Source of the DNA: Bilabrum cf. latius
Lineage: Eukaryota > Bigyra: Bicosoecida > Bigyra > Bicosoecida
Assembly: GCA_965178125.1 (NCBI GenBank)
Contig: OZ237745.1
Span: forward strand, 744,001-808,000
DNA: 64,000 nt
Direction: 5' to 3'
Part shown: piece by piece, positions 1 to 11,800 of the stretch
Position numbering within the stretch: the first letter of the stretch is position 1
Layout of the letters: each line of letters begins with the position of its first letter
Position numbers and translations under genes: made by a program
The notes under the pieces: generated by a model
Databases searched by the model: none
Told to the model about the DNA's origin: nothing
What the model saw: the letters and a program-made list of their open reading frames with translations, nothing else

Positions 1-278
1 CTTGCCTCCAATTTAGAGGCGACCTCCTTGGCATCCTGCTTCTTGTAGCCCTCAAGTCTCGCCTACGGCCAATACAAGCAATACATTATGCTCAATTGAA
101 TGAATTGATTGCAAACACTACAATGCTTATGCAGTAAAATGCCAATGAAGGGGTAGAAATCAACATTGGTACAGTTCAGAAAAACGTCCCTTCTCACCTT
201 CAGTGCTGGGGGCATCGGGCTTTTCGCCTCCTCCACTGGAACTCCAAGCTTATCCCCTGATTCTGCGCTTGCTGCCAT
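1..278 (-). CDS. Unknown protein, 5' part only (gene runs off the left edge)
   Basis: ATG at 278-276 opens a 27-codon first exon (278-198) ending in L-K. A GTGAGA donor follows at 197 and an acceptor (CCGTAG) at 63, giving a 135-bp phase-0 intron. The second exon (62-1) continues in frame with a Lys/Glu-rich helical stretch (begins A-R-L-E-G-Y-K-K) and leaves the window. I do not recognise the family; 47 residues are too few. It is divergent from the peptidase gene at 450, so the roughly 170 bp between them probably holds both promoters. The exon-intron model is an inference from splice consensus and frame. Confidence 0.5.
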
Positions 279-449
279 TGAAACAACAATACTAGTGCGC
301 CAGAAATAGACCTGTAGGAACGATATCGCCCGAATTTGAAATCACGTTGTAGCGTGCGGATTGTGCGGCAATCGGTCGCAAACCCGCCGGTCACCAGCCT
401 TCCTTTGCCGTTGGCAGGTGGCTTTGGTGAAATTAGACTGACTCATCTA

Positions 450-3400
450 ATGAAGATAACTGATGCTTCCTTCTCACCAGACGGGAAGCTGGTTGCTTTT
501 CTCGCGCAGGAACGAAGCAAGTCGCATTGCCTTCGTGTGGCTCGTTCCAACCACCCAGGCAAAGCAATCACGATTGCGAGCGCATAGACTCTCAGCAAAT
601 CCAACGAAAGTTTATCTCTCCAAGAAAAACTTCTCCGGGAGAGATAGAGGAAGCGCACCGAGGGAATTACTGAGTACTTCTGGGTGCCGAATCCTCCAGC
701 TGGGTGCCTCGGTTGCGTGATTCTACCATTTCGAGGAAACTTGTTCTGCGCGACTGTCGTTGAGGCTGCAGAAAAGCTGGAGGTCGGTACAATCGTGCTT
801 GTGTACGATAAATCTTGGCTCGCAAATGCTCTCTGCGTAGCATCCAGCGCAACAGTAGCCCAGCAGCCTCAGGCTGGACCAGATGGAAATAGGCTTGCAT
901 TTCACGCTGCAGGAGAGGTGTGGATCACCTTACTGCCTCACGCAGATGGATTTCGCTCATCAGATCGGTAGATATGGCAGATAACATACGATGATACGCG
1001 GTTGGAACTCGACCTTGGGGATTATCATTCGCAGGCCGCCGGGCCTCCCGGGACAGCACCTGGCCCTCTGGCTCGTTTGAAGCAAGCAACACCATCACCG
1101 GTTCCTGGAATTACTAGAGGGTTGGCAAATTATTTAGAGGCTGAGGAGCTTGATAGGTACGAAGGGTTTTGGTGGTCTCCAAACAGTCGATTCATATGTT
1201 TTCAGGAGTCGGACCAAACTCCAGTCCCCGAGTTCTCTATTTCGCACCCTGCTGCGGACGATCTGAATGGTAAAAGTGCAGTCGAAGTGCACAGATATCC
1301 GTTTTCTGGGTGCCGCAACCCGAAAGGCCGTCTTGGTATCGCTCGGGTGGAAGCAGCAACCATGCTTCGCGGCTTGCGGCAAATGGACCCTAAGGCTGCC
1401 AGTGGGTGCACGCTTCCTTCGAGAGAAGGCAGCATACAAAGCACCCAAGCAGCAGCGGCAGTATCGACACATGCAAGTACAGTTGGTACGAACCCGCCGA
1501 ATCCTGCGGCTGCGTTTGCTGGCATGCAAACGGATAGCGCGGCTGGAGACGATCCTTTTGCCAGCAGCACCATCCTGTCGCACCACACCAAGGACGGGAT
1601 TCACGTGCATGTGTACCCCCCTATCAATGGGCTACAATGGCTGTAGCTTGCTTCGAAATGCGGTGGAACAGGGGCTACAACTTCGGAAATTGCATTAGAG
1701 TCCGTTCGGGCTCGGCTGCCTCGCTCTTTGTCTTCAGATTCAGATAAAGCGAGCAGCAAGTATGGCAGCGGGAATGTCGAATCGAAGAAAATGGAGGATG
1801 GTTTATCGTTGCCTTTGCACGCTGAGGCGGTTGCAGCTGCTCTTGACGGCACGGTCCTTGATGGGGGCTTTCTGGCCAGGATCACGTGGAGCCCGGACGC
1901 AACTCTGTTCGTGCAAGTGCTGAATAGGGAGCAAACTACCATGGACCTCGTTCGATTTCGGGTGTTTGATGGTGCGTGCGACCTTATTGTCAGGGAGGTG
2001 GCGAGCCCGCCGGTCCCAGGGCTGCTCGGCCCACCGGGTGAAAAGTCCCAGTTGACACGGTCTTCCGGCGAGAGCAAGAGCTAGCGATCCGATGCCGCCA
2101 AATCGAAACAACCTCAAGGGTTGGCTCCAGGTAGAGACCATTCGACGAGAGAACCGCTCGCTGATGCGGCAGAGACCTACTCAGGAAGCCCTCAGCCTGG
2201 GGTCTTCCGGCCATGGATCAACATCACGGGATGCCTGGGCTTTGTTCCGTACGAAGCCCATGGGACAAAGGGTGCCGACGTTGTAGTGGATCAAGATGGT
2301 GCAGAACTCGACGAATTAGACACTGGCGACGCAGATGCGCGAGGGATGGTTGGGGCCACTGCTAGGCCCGAGACATTTCTTCTGTGGGGCAGCGAGCGGT
2401 CCGGCTTCAACCACCTGTACCTGTACAGGGTCACCTCGACCTTTTCTGCCGATGATCCTGCGTCAGTATCGCACGTGCCTCTGGCATAGGACGATCCTGC
2501 CTTGCCTGGAGAAGCAGTGGCGGAGCGGGGCCAGCTCGTCCGTCGTGTCACCCACGGTCACTGGAACGTGCTCGAGGTGCTGCAGATCGACTCTGCGGGC
2601 GGGGACGGCAGCCTCCCCTGCCGCGTCTATTTCATGGCGAACGCGAGGTCCCCCCTGGAGAGGCACGTGTACAGAGCGCCCGTTTTTGCCACCGCGGCTG
2701 CAGGGCCAGTTGTGTCGCCGAGGTCGCGCCCCCTGGGTAGGGCGGGCTCTCACCCGCCTCACCGATCGCCACCGATGAGATCGTACCTGCAATCTGCACT
2801 TGCAGCTGACCCGGGGACGGATTCGGGCGAGTCTAGCCGCAGCGTGAGCACCAACAGCATTAGCAGCAGCAAAGTGGCTGTGTCTGTCGGTGTTGGAGGG
2901 CCTTCGCTGCTCCTTGCCTCCGATGCCTCTCTCATGGAGCCAGCAGCGGATCTCAGGGGGTGGGGCCACGGTTGTTCCCTGGGCGCCATCGAAGCCGTGA
3001 CCGGCTGCGGTTTCGGGCGGTGGCACTCCTGCTGCCTGCAGCCCACTGCAGGACACAGGTCACACGATGCGCTCATGGTGCTCACTTCGTCTTCGTCGGA
3101 TGCGATGCACGAGCACCGCGTTGTAGCCGCTAGCACCATTGGACAGGTTCGCAGCGCGAAAGAGTGGGCCGTGCGCGTGCACATAGATTGTGTTGAAGCC
3201 GATGACGGCCGTGATGATGCCGCCGGGGCAGCGGCATTGAAGGCTGCTGGAGCTGCAGGCGGCAAGGCACAAGGCGATGGCGACGGCGTGCAGCTCGTGC
3301 TGGACGGTGATAGCACGTCTGCCTCTAGCCACGGCAGCTCGACCTCCCCGCACTCGCCAGCCGCACTCGGTGCGGCGATTCCTTTCGATGTGAGCGAATC

Positions 3401-4970
3401 CAACCTCACTCTCACCGAGATCGCGCGGCTTGGCGCCCCTCCCGCCGAAGGCGAGGGCAAGGCTCCGGCACGGCACGGCAGGCCGGGCAGCCGTAATTCG
3501 TCCGACGTCGACGCCGAGGGGAGCCAGACGTCAGAGAGTCAGTATTCTGGGCACACTGCAGCAGGATCAGCGACGGAGACTGGCCACGGAATCCACTCGA
3601 GGAGGAGCAGCCCAATAGCAGACAAGTTGGGAGCAGCCCACGACGATGACGAGGGGGGCGAGGAGTCGGGCCGGTACGACGATCGCGGGGAGGAGGAGGG
3701 TGGGCCGCGGGAAGGAGAAGACGAGGACGAGGGTGGGACTGGCATATCGCGAAAGGCAGATGCTGGCCAGAAGACGCAACGTGGCAAGGCGTACAGCGCG
3801 ATCGGTGGCACAGCAGCCCGTGTGCGTCCGGCGAAATTGGCCTCTCATTCAACAGAAGCCTCTGTCAGCAGCACCGATTCCGAAGGTGTCGCTGGCCAGG
3901 CTTCGCAGGCCACGGGACGCCAAGTACGAAGCGCTGGCGCGGTTGGCAAGACGGCTGCTCACCGCCCGGGTGCTGACTCGACCGATCGAAAACCCTCGTC
4001 TGGCGCTGGCTCTGGCGGTGCATCCCCGGACGGTCTTTCTCCGGAGGCATCAGAGCCGAATCCCAAACCCACCGGCCTCAAGCAAGAAGACTCGGACGTG
4101 TCCATATCGCGGTCCTCGTCAGGACAGCTCACCGCTGCCGCTGAAATGGCCACGGGGTGGCAGTTTTTCGCGTGCCCTTCCGCGGATCCCAGCGCCACTC
4201 TCTTTGGCGCAGTGCTGGTGCCCGACGCCGACAAGTTCGGCGCTGGCCCGTACCCGACTGTGGTGTCCGTGTACGGTGGGCCTCACGTGCAGCTCGTGTG
4301 TGAGAACGCCAACTACATGCTGCGGGACCGAGTGTCGGCAGCGCTCTCCAGAAGCGGCGTGGCGGTGGTGAAAGTGGACAACCGGGGCTCGGCAAACCGC
4401 GGGACTGCGTTCGAGGGCGCGATTCACCTGCGGCTTGGTGGTGTCGAGGTCGAGGACTAGCTGGCTGCTCTGCGGTTCCTGGCGGGCAAGGGCATCGTGG
4501 ATCTCGAAAACAAGGGGAGGGGCGTCGGGGTGAGGGGCTGGAGCTATGGCGGGTACATGACGCTGATGATGATGTGCAAGCACCCGACCGTGTTCCGTTG
4601 CGGCGTTGCAGGCGCACCTGTCACCTCTTGGAATGACTATGACAGCGCCTACACGGAGAGATACCACTCAACCCCAGAGGACAACCCACGGGGATACGAG
4701 GAGTCTTCGGTGCTGCACCGTGTAGGGCAGCTTCGGTCCAAGGACGGCAGCCGCCAGAGCAAGCTCCTCCTCATCCACGGCCTTATCGACGAGAACGTGA
4801 TGTTCCGTCACAGCGCCAAGCTCATGCAGAGGCTCATGGCGGCCAAAGTCAGGTACGATTCGATACTGCTACCTGGTGAACGCCACACGCCGAGGGACCC
4901 GGTCAGCCTAGAGTACATCCATTCGAGGACCACGGAGCACCTCGTCGATTGTCTTACAAAGGGGCTATGA
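450..4970 (+). CDS. Dipeptidyl peptidase of the DPP8/DPP9 type (S9 prolyl oligopeptidase family)
   Basis: Serine exopeptidase that removes N-terminal X-Pro dipeptides. About 1,506 aa in one frame, if TAG is Gln (TAGs at 585, 645, 969, 1644, 2082, 2487, 4458); stop TGA. An N-terminal propeller strand (F-S-P-D-G-K) is followed by the family segment L-x-x-x-E-K-L-L-R-E-R-Q-R-K-R-T, in which one Q is a TAG. The substrate-anchoring E-E pair (A-E-E-L-D-R-Y) is near residues 232-233. The hydrolase domain carries G-W-S1365-Y-G-G, D1447 (H-G-L-I-D-E-N) and H1479 (G-E-R-H), so the triad is complete. A low-complexity acidic insert of roughly 430 aa (about 2750-4130) between propeller and hydrolase makes it much longer than human DPP8/9 (about 880 aa). 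No signal peptide is seen, so it is probably cytosolic. The first in-frame ATG is 450; the frame is open back to 282, so an upstream exon is possible. Confidence 0.9.
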
Positions 4971-5156
4971 TGGGAGCTGTAGGGGTGGCCACTGGCCACG
5001 CAGCTGCCCTCTTTGTTGCTACTGAACTGAATTTGCTACAACTGTTTGCGTTCGTGATATAGCGTGTTCTTCTTTGCAGTCAGCCGGCAACCCTGCCGTC
5101 CCATCCCATCCCGTCTCATTCAGATCGAAGGCTACGTCTGATTCATTCCGCCAGTT
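4971..5156. other. Convergent 3' flank between the peptidase and ORC5 genes
   Basis: A 186-bp gap between two TGA stops on opposite strands. It must hold both 3' UTRs and poly(A) sites. No AATAAA was seen. No other structure recognised. Confidence 0.5.
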
Positions 5157-7316
5157 TCACAGCACCACGCCCGCTCCAGCAGCTCGTGCGCTGGCGCTGG
5201 CTTGTGCGGGCTTGCCGCCAACACCTGCCCCTGAAGATAAGGCCCTAGCACCCGCCAAACCCGCCGAGGACCCACCCCCAGCCTCGAGGTACTTGCCGAG
5301 CTCGATGCCCATCGGACGAGCAAGTGCCCTGCAGTCCGTATCGCGCAGAAGGCAAGCGAAGGACGCGCCGTCCAGCGCTGCCTCCGGTCCTGCCCGGCGA
5401 AGGTACGTGCCGCCCAGCGCAAGCGACTCGATGCACGCGCCCACGCTAGCGGCTGACACGCCCTTGCCTTCAACAGCCGCAGAGCCGTCCGTCATGGCCA
5501 CAAGCGCAATCGATATAGCAATGAGCCGCGTCTTGTCCACGGCATCACCGAGAGCGACGATTTTGGTGCTGTTTCCAGCTCCTGCAGAACTCTTGCCTGC
5601 GCTGCCGCGCCCGATGCCAGCACTAGCGCCAGCGCCCCCGGTACCGCCGCCGCCACCGCCGCCGTTGCCATTACCGCCCGCCTGCGCCCCGCGGCCGCGC
5701 CTTGCCCTCCTCCTCGCCTGTACCGTGTACTGGAACAGCCTGGAGTCTGCCACGGGCTTAACTCTAGAAGCGATGTACGCCGCAACGAGGACGTACTTCT
5801 CCAGGTAGCTGAGCCGGGAAAGCGCACCACGAGATGAATCGTCCCCAGCACGACCACTGGCGGTAACTTCGGCCGTCCACAGCCGTTCTCGCATCGCTCT
5901 CAGCGCGGGGTGGCACGCACGCATGACCCGAGCCATGGCTTGCCCATCCAGTTCCCCCACAGGAGGCATCGATTGCGCCGATACTTCGGTAGACGTAGAT
6001 GCCGATGCCGACGCCGACAATGACGATGTTGCTGCTGCTGGTTTGGATGATGACAAGATGCCGGCCTCTGCTGCTACCGCCTGGCAGTAGGTAGGCCACG
6101 TGTGCACGACAGCCTCCGCCAGCTCCTCCTCATCGCCGCCTGCTGCCCTCGCCATGGAGCCGCAGACGAAGGCTGATAGAGATTCCATGTGCTTCATGTC
6201 CTTTTTCTTGACACGAAGCTGCGCTGCCGCCATCCGAGCGACAAGCATGCCTAGCTCCCTGCCTTCGATCGGCTAAAAGTGCACCGGGATGGGGGCCCGG
6301 TGGTCACCCACAGCGGACCCCATCATTGCCCGAGGGTCCGACACACTGAAGACCACTGCGATGGGCCTCGATGCCAGCTCCGACACCCTCATGATCTGCG
6401 AGATGACGCTTGGATCTTCGGCGGCCCATCGCTCAGGCTGGTCGAACATCAGGTACGTGGTTCGGTCCGGAGGGCAGACTTTGTGAAGCGCGTGTGCGAA
6501 GCTCGCGAACCGTTCCGATCGGCTCATGGATGCAGTGGGATCGAGAAGACCGAGCTTGCTGCGCTGGGACGTCTGCAGGACTGCGGTGGCAAGGGAGGTC
6601 TTGGGGTCAGCATGCCTCGACACGTGCACAGCCCGCCTGGCCTTCTCCTCCGGCGATTCCGGGACTGGGATGCCCCACGCGATTTCCTGTCGGTCGGTCC
6701 GTGGTGTTGCAGAAGATGAGCCTGCTTTGCACCTGGCCTGCTCGCACCGAGCCAGCTGCGTCAGGCAAATCTGCAGAGCGACGCGGACGTTGGGGCACTC
6801 GAGCGAGGACACAACGGCAAGAGGTGCCTGCAGAGCAGATCTTCCTGCGATGCTATCATGCTCGTCTTCAAACTGGGATGCAGATGACAGGGCAACGTCG
6901 GCTGCAAGTGCTAGTCTCGACTTGGGAGAGCTGCCGAACAGCAGCAGCGGGGGCACCATGCCAGAGCTCTGCGGTGTTCAAAGGGATTTCAAGCACATGC
7001 AAAATTAATTCTAAATACTACACATATAGCTGCCTGCGCTCTTGTTGTGTCTCACGTCTCCGAAATAGCCGGACAGAATCGAAATCTCTCTTCGGCGACC
7101 GTGCCACCGCTGCTCGACCTGCTCAATCCCTCCGAAACCAATGGAGGCAGAACTGTCCAAGGTGTCGTTAGACTCTTCCAATTGGACCCTTTTCTCGTGA
7201 AGCACACGCCTCCGCTTGGAAGTACGAGCTCTGGAGTCCTCGGAAGCTGCAACCGAAGTCCCAATTTTGCGATCAGATTTACAAGCATTTCTACCGGTCG
7301 ATCTCGACCTTTTCAT
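5157..7316 (-). CDS. ORC5: Origin recognition complex subunit 5 (ORC5)
   Basis: ORC subunit that helps load MCM helicase at replication origins; nuclear. Exon 1 is 7316-7056 (ATG at 7316), intron 7055-6969 (GTGAGA...CGCAG, phase 0), exon 2 6968-5157 (TGA); about 690 aa with one TAG at 6273-6275. Exon 1 ends with the ORC5-like R-E-I-S-I-L-S-G-Y-F-G. Exon 2 starts with the strand before the P-loop, then a Walker B-like strand (T-Y-L-M-F-D-Q-P-E-R), sensor region, and the ORC5 C-terminal signature L-S-Y-L-E-K-Y-V-L-V-A-A-Y-I-A-S plus D-S-R-L-F. The human counterpart is about 435 aa; the extra length is Ala/Ser/Gly-rich insertions and a basic N-terminal tail. The Walker A site is abnormal (F-G-S-S-P-K-S-R, no GxxxxGK[ST]). 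Read as standard code, this gene would look like two ORFs. Confidence 0.85.
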
Positions 7317-7479
7317 CCTATGGGATAGATATCTGGTCAATCAATCAGCTTCGACTTGTTCTTTTCTGTGATACTCGCAATTAATTGCTCTGGAGCAAGC
7401 AAAACTCAACCGGCGAAGCATGGCGTTCGGAGCCAGAATTTGGGACAGTATCTCTCTCTCTGACATTGAACTTCGCGGG
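7317..7479. promoter_or_regulatory. Divergent promoter region between ORC5 and mtRRF
   Basis: Only 163 bp separate the ORC5 ATG (minus strand) from the mtRRF ATG (plus strand), so the two promoters must be here or overlap the genes. A CT-run (tctctctctctc) lies near 7450. No TATA box is obvious. Confidence 0.4.
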
Positions 7480-8341
7480 ATGAGGGCTGTTTTTCGTAGG
7501 GCAAGGGCGTTTACCAAGTTATAGAGGCTTGGCGTGCTCCATCAACCGCTTCGTCTTGGCAGAAAAGTTGTTCTGGCAGCTGGCATTGACAAATGCAGCT
7601 AGTTCACGTCTAAAGCAGCATTGTTTCGAGGCAAAAAGAAAGGAAAGAAGGCCTAGGCTGCAGTAACTACAGACACACTTGACGATTCAGCAGCTGGTGT
7701 TGAGTTGATTGACGCAAAAGACCTTGCAAAAAAGCTTGACGGGGCCAAGCGTAGCTTTGAGACTGGACTGTCAAAGATTAGGGCTGGTGGTGCAGACCCT
7801 TGTAAGAAGCTAGCTATGGAAAGTATGTTATATTATGTTGCACGCACCATTCCGGTGTGTTCCGGCTGTCATCGCAAAATCTCTCGCAGCCATCTTGGAC
7901 GACGTCGAAGTGGAGGCGTACGGAGAGGTACAACCAATCACCGCCCTCGGTTAGGTGCAAGAGAAGGGCGCGAACTTGTTGGTAGTATCTGTGTTTGACC
8001 CAAGTCAGGGCGAGGCCGTCTCGGACGCCATCCGGGACGCCGGCCTGGGCCTGAACCCTTCCTTTGACGGGCAGGTTGTCCGAGTGCCCGTCCCCAAGCC
8101 GACCAAGGAATCCAAGCAGGAGGGCATCAAGCTGGCCGGCAAGCTCGCAGAGGCCGCGAAGGTTCGAGTGCGCAAAGTGCGCCAGACAGCGCTGGACAAG
8201 ATCAAGAAGGCGCAGAAGGCCTCGGAGCTCACCGAGGACGATGCCAGGAGAGAGAGCAAGGCCGTCGAGGAGGCCGTGGAGAAGGTGAACGGAGGGATCG
8301 CCAGCGCGCTGCAGGACAAAAAGAAGCAGCTGGAGAGCTGA
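7480..8341 (+). CDS. Mitochondrial ribosome recycling factor
   Basis: Splits post-termination mitochondrial ribosomes together with EF-G. Exon 1 7480-7822, intron 7823-7889 (67 bp, GTATGT...CGCAG, phase 1), exon 2 7890-8341 (TGA); 264 aa. The N-terminus (starts M-R-A-V-F-R-R-A-R-A-F) is an Arg-rich presequence without acidic residues, typical of a mitochondrial signal, and is intact only if the TAGs at 7522, 7600 and 7654 are Gln. The core matches RRF: S-F-E-T-G-L-S-K-I-R-A-G, I-L-D-D-V-E-V-E-A-Y-G, then G-L-G-L-N-P-S-F-D-G, and the helical C-terminus V-R-K-V-R-Q. A fourth TAG (7952-7954) lies in the hinge just before V-Q-E-K-G-A-N-L-L-V-V. Head-to-head with ORC5. Confidence 0.88.
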
Positions 8342-8855
8342 AGATCGGAGCGTGCTTCCTGTGGCGTTGAGCTGCTTGTCAGTGGCGATCCCCGTACGGG
8401 GTCGTCTGGTTGACACGGTGGATCGAAGGGGGGGCACACAACCCGGGCAGGTTGAGGCGGGGCGTGTGTGTGGTGAGCTGCCCGGATCAGGGATAGGATC
8501 ACCCGACCACATGCGGATGAGGGAGATAGGGGCGACGGCCACACACCCGGTCATGCATTGAGCAGCAGCCACTTCCTGACTACCTAGTATACGAATAGAG
8601 CCGCCCGACAGAAGAACGAGTCAGTTGAGACAAACGTGATTAGCAAGCTAGCAAAAGTATCGCAACAATGCAAGAAACTGCAAGGATGTGGCTCGAACGC
8701 AACGGCACGCCCTCCACCACAGTGCCGGCGCCGCAGTCCCCCCCAAATCGCATCAGCCACTGCAGCCGGCATAGAGCATCACCAAATGTACCATGCAACC
8801 AGACACACTGACGAAGTCCAGCGATAGACCACTACACCCCTGCACACCCCTTGCA
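8342..8855. other. Intergenic 3' flank, first duplicated copy
   Basis: A 514-bp gap between the mtRRF stop and the stop of the secreted-protein copy 1. From about 8398 it is nearly identical to 14952 onward, so it is the left end of the tandem duplication. It includes a G7 run near 8430. No coding signal or RNA gene recognised. Confidence 0.6.
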
Positions 8856-11800
8856 TCACGAGATGGTGCAGCAACCATCCGACGCTGCTGACGGCGACGG
8901 AGTCACACTCGGGGTTGGCGAAGAAGAAGGCGTCTCTGAAGGTGAAGGAGTACACGATGGCGTCCCTGAAGGTGTTGCGCTAGAAGATGGCGTTGTCGTG
9001 GGAGTTGGCGTCGGCGTCGGAGTGGATGTAGGCGTCGGAGCTGGCGGGCGTAGCCTTTCGAACATGCATTCGGCCGGGAATCGCACAGCTTCGTTGATTG
9101 TTCTCGGCTCACACAGTCCTGACGGGTGCTCGGCATCGCGCCCATCTCCACCAGCGCTGCCACCAGCTGCTTTGGCGGCCTCGATTCCATTGCTTGGCAT
9201 GTATCCTAGTTGTTCCAGCGTGTTAGCAGCGCCCAGCCGGACCATGGTTGTGACGAGGGTCACCAAGCTAGTCTAATAGCTCGTGTGAGCTGCTCCGGCG
9301 CAGCCGAATGGAAGCAGCTGCTTGGCCTAGGATACTCCAGCTGTCTGAGTCGTACCAGACCTCAGTACCCTCGGATAGATCTATACCTCATCGTCGCGAT
9401 CAAAGTCGGCTGCTGCCCACTGACCGCACAGGACCCGCCCCCGGTCCTCCCGACTGAGATCCGCGAATGGATGCCGCTTCTTGTACATGTCGGTGAGGAT
9501 CTTGGCCACTGGTGCGTACAGTCTCACACCGGCCACCTCTGTCCTAGACAGGTGCCACAGCAGGCTAAGCCCTGGCTGCAGGGCTTTGAAAAGACGAGCG
9601 GCACCAGGGTCAGTCGCCCGATCTTGCTGACCGGCTCCCTTGTCGCCTTCAGGCGGGCTATAACTGTCGAATAGCACCTCTAGAAGAATTTCGATCAGAT
9701 CACAAGCCGCTGTACCGCTCGATGCATCTGCTGCGCACTTGAGGGCCCTCTGCACTGCTGCAGCCGTCATGCCATCGTGTGCGTCCTTATGGTTCAAGTG
9801 GGTATTGAACCGTCCAGTGGTAGCACGCAGCATGACCATAGCTTTCCCAGCGCGCTCCAAGTACTTGGCGCTGTGCACGATTGAGTCTAGAACATTTAAA
9901 TCAGACCCTGCCTTAGCTACCATGGCATGGTCGGTTCCGTGCCGGTTGCGTCGCGCCACGCCACCGAGACTCCGCTGGTCTACGAACCTCAACCCATCCT
10001 GCGCTGCTGCTGCGCTGGCACCACCCCCAGCCTACCTCTTATCCTCTTCAGTGGAGCCCGGCATTTGCGGCTGAGAGTCATCCTTCTCTCCAACGTGGGC
10101 GCCATGAACCTCACGAACGATGTCAAAACCAGCGTCCCCAGTGCTAGGGTCAGGATCAGCACCAGCACCCCCACCAGCACTTTCGCCAGCATCCACGCCA
10201 GCATCCACACTAGCACCACCATCATCGTGAGCATCCGACCCGATCGCGTAGTTGTCTGGGCTGATGTCGAGCGACAAACGAATCGAGTCCAAGAAGTTCT
10301 CCGCCGCGGCGGATGCGATTTCATGATTTGGCAAAGGCATCGCAACCATGCCCTGGCCCCACAGGTACACCGCTGTGTCGACGGAGCCTTCCGTGGCGTA
10401 TGCCTCTGAAGCGAGGAGAGCAGAGAGGCTTCTATAGTACAAGACCCTGCCGTACGCATGCTGTACTCTCTCGAGGACCTTCCCGTCAGTATCGCCATAC
10501 CGCAAGCTGGCAACAGCCTCGAAAACTGCCAGCTGGAAGTTCGCAATTGTGACGCCCCCGACCTGCTCCACAGGACCGGGCTCGGCTGCACCGGAGCCAC
10601 TGACTGGGCCAGCCTGAACATGAGCGCCGCGCAAGCTTGATGACCCACTGCCGCCTCCCTGCAAGGCATGCAGTGCAATTTCAAGTTCTCGCAGAGCCGC
10701 GGACCGCTCGTCAAGCGATGCCTCGTAGGCGCCCTGCCTGCAGTAGGCCGCCAACTCCTCGGGGATGGCCCGCAGCTGGCCCAGGCCCGCTGGCTCACCG
10801 AAATAGGCATGATAGCTGTCACTGCCTCCAGCAAACGTGGACGTGGTCTCATCGTTGACCACTGAGCTGCAGCGACTGAGAATCATCTAGGTCACGTCAG
10901 CCGCAATCAGTGAAGCTTCACGGAGCGCGGCGCGATTCTACTCTTTCAGCTGACCCTCCATGAAGCGCTTATCAGCAGTGTTGTAAAACGTGTCGCTTAG
11001 AACTAGTTTATCTCCAAGTCCATCTACGATCTGCTTGCAGTACTCCTCCGGAAGCAGCAGCCGTGCCTTGGCCAAGACAGCCACGAGTCAGTCCCAATGG
11101 TGCATGGTGGCAAGGCGCATCGCGAAGCCCTTGACACCCACGTGCTTCGATTGCAGTGCTTTGTAGATGCTGCCGGCGAGGATGGTGTGATAGGGGCACA
11201 TCGCGTCGTCCCCGGTGGCTGTAGGATCAGCAGCACCTCCTGCACTGTGTTGCTCCGGCCAGCACCTCTGCTGCTGTTTGTACTGTTCCATAGCTTTCTC
11301 GCCTGTCAGCTCCTTGCCACCGCTGAGCCCAACTTTCTTCTGATCGAATGCGAAGTCAGTCGCGTATAGCACGAGGTCAAAGTACCCTGAAACGGTGGTC
11401 TGCAGGGCGCTGACACGAGTCGCGGGAGTGCAGGGAGTGGAGCAGCTTGCGGTCGGCAACATCAGCAGGGCTCTGGCCCTCGTACCGGGAGCAGGCCACA
11501 TTGGCGACGCGATCACGCACTTTTTGGGTTGCGAGAAGCAGCTGCTTGACGCCCTTGCTGGCAAGTGAAAGTTGGGCCTCAGTCTTTGTACTTCCGGATA
11601 ACATGTGGTCCAAATCGGCCGACACATCGGCTTGTGTACGGCGAGTCAGCCCACGCGCGATCTCCATGGGCAGTCGACTAGAGCTAGCATCGGCATGAAA
11701 CGAGAACACGCTTTCAAGCAGATGGTTAGCCTGCTTCACGAACGCGACATCCAGAGGTTCGCCATCTCCGTCTTTGCCCACGTCCACCCGAACGTTCACG

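Noticed and set aside
5074-5808. 244-codon open frame on the plus strand
   Set aside because: Antisense to the ORC5 C-terminal half; composition is Pro/Ala/Ser from the complementary strand and no motif is seen.
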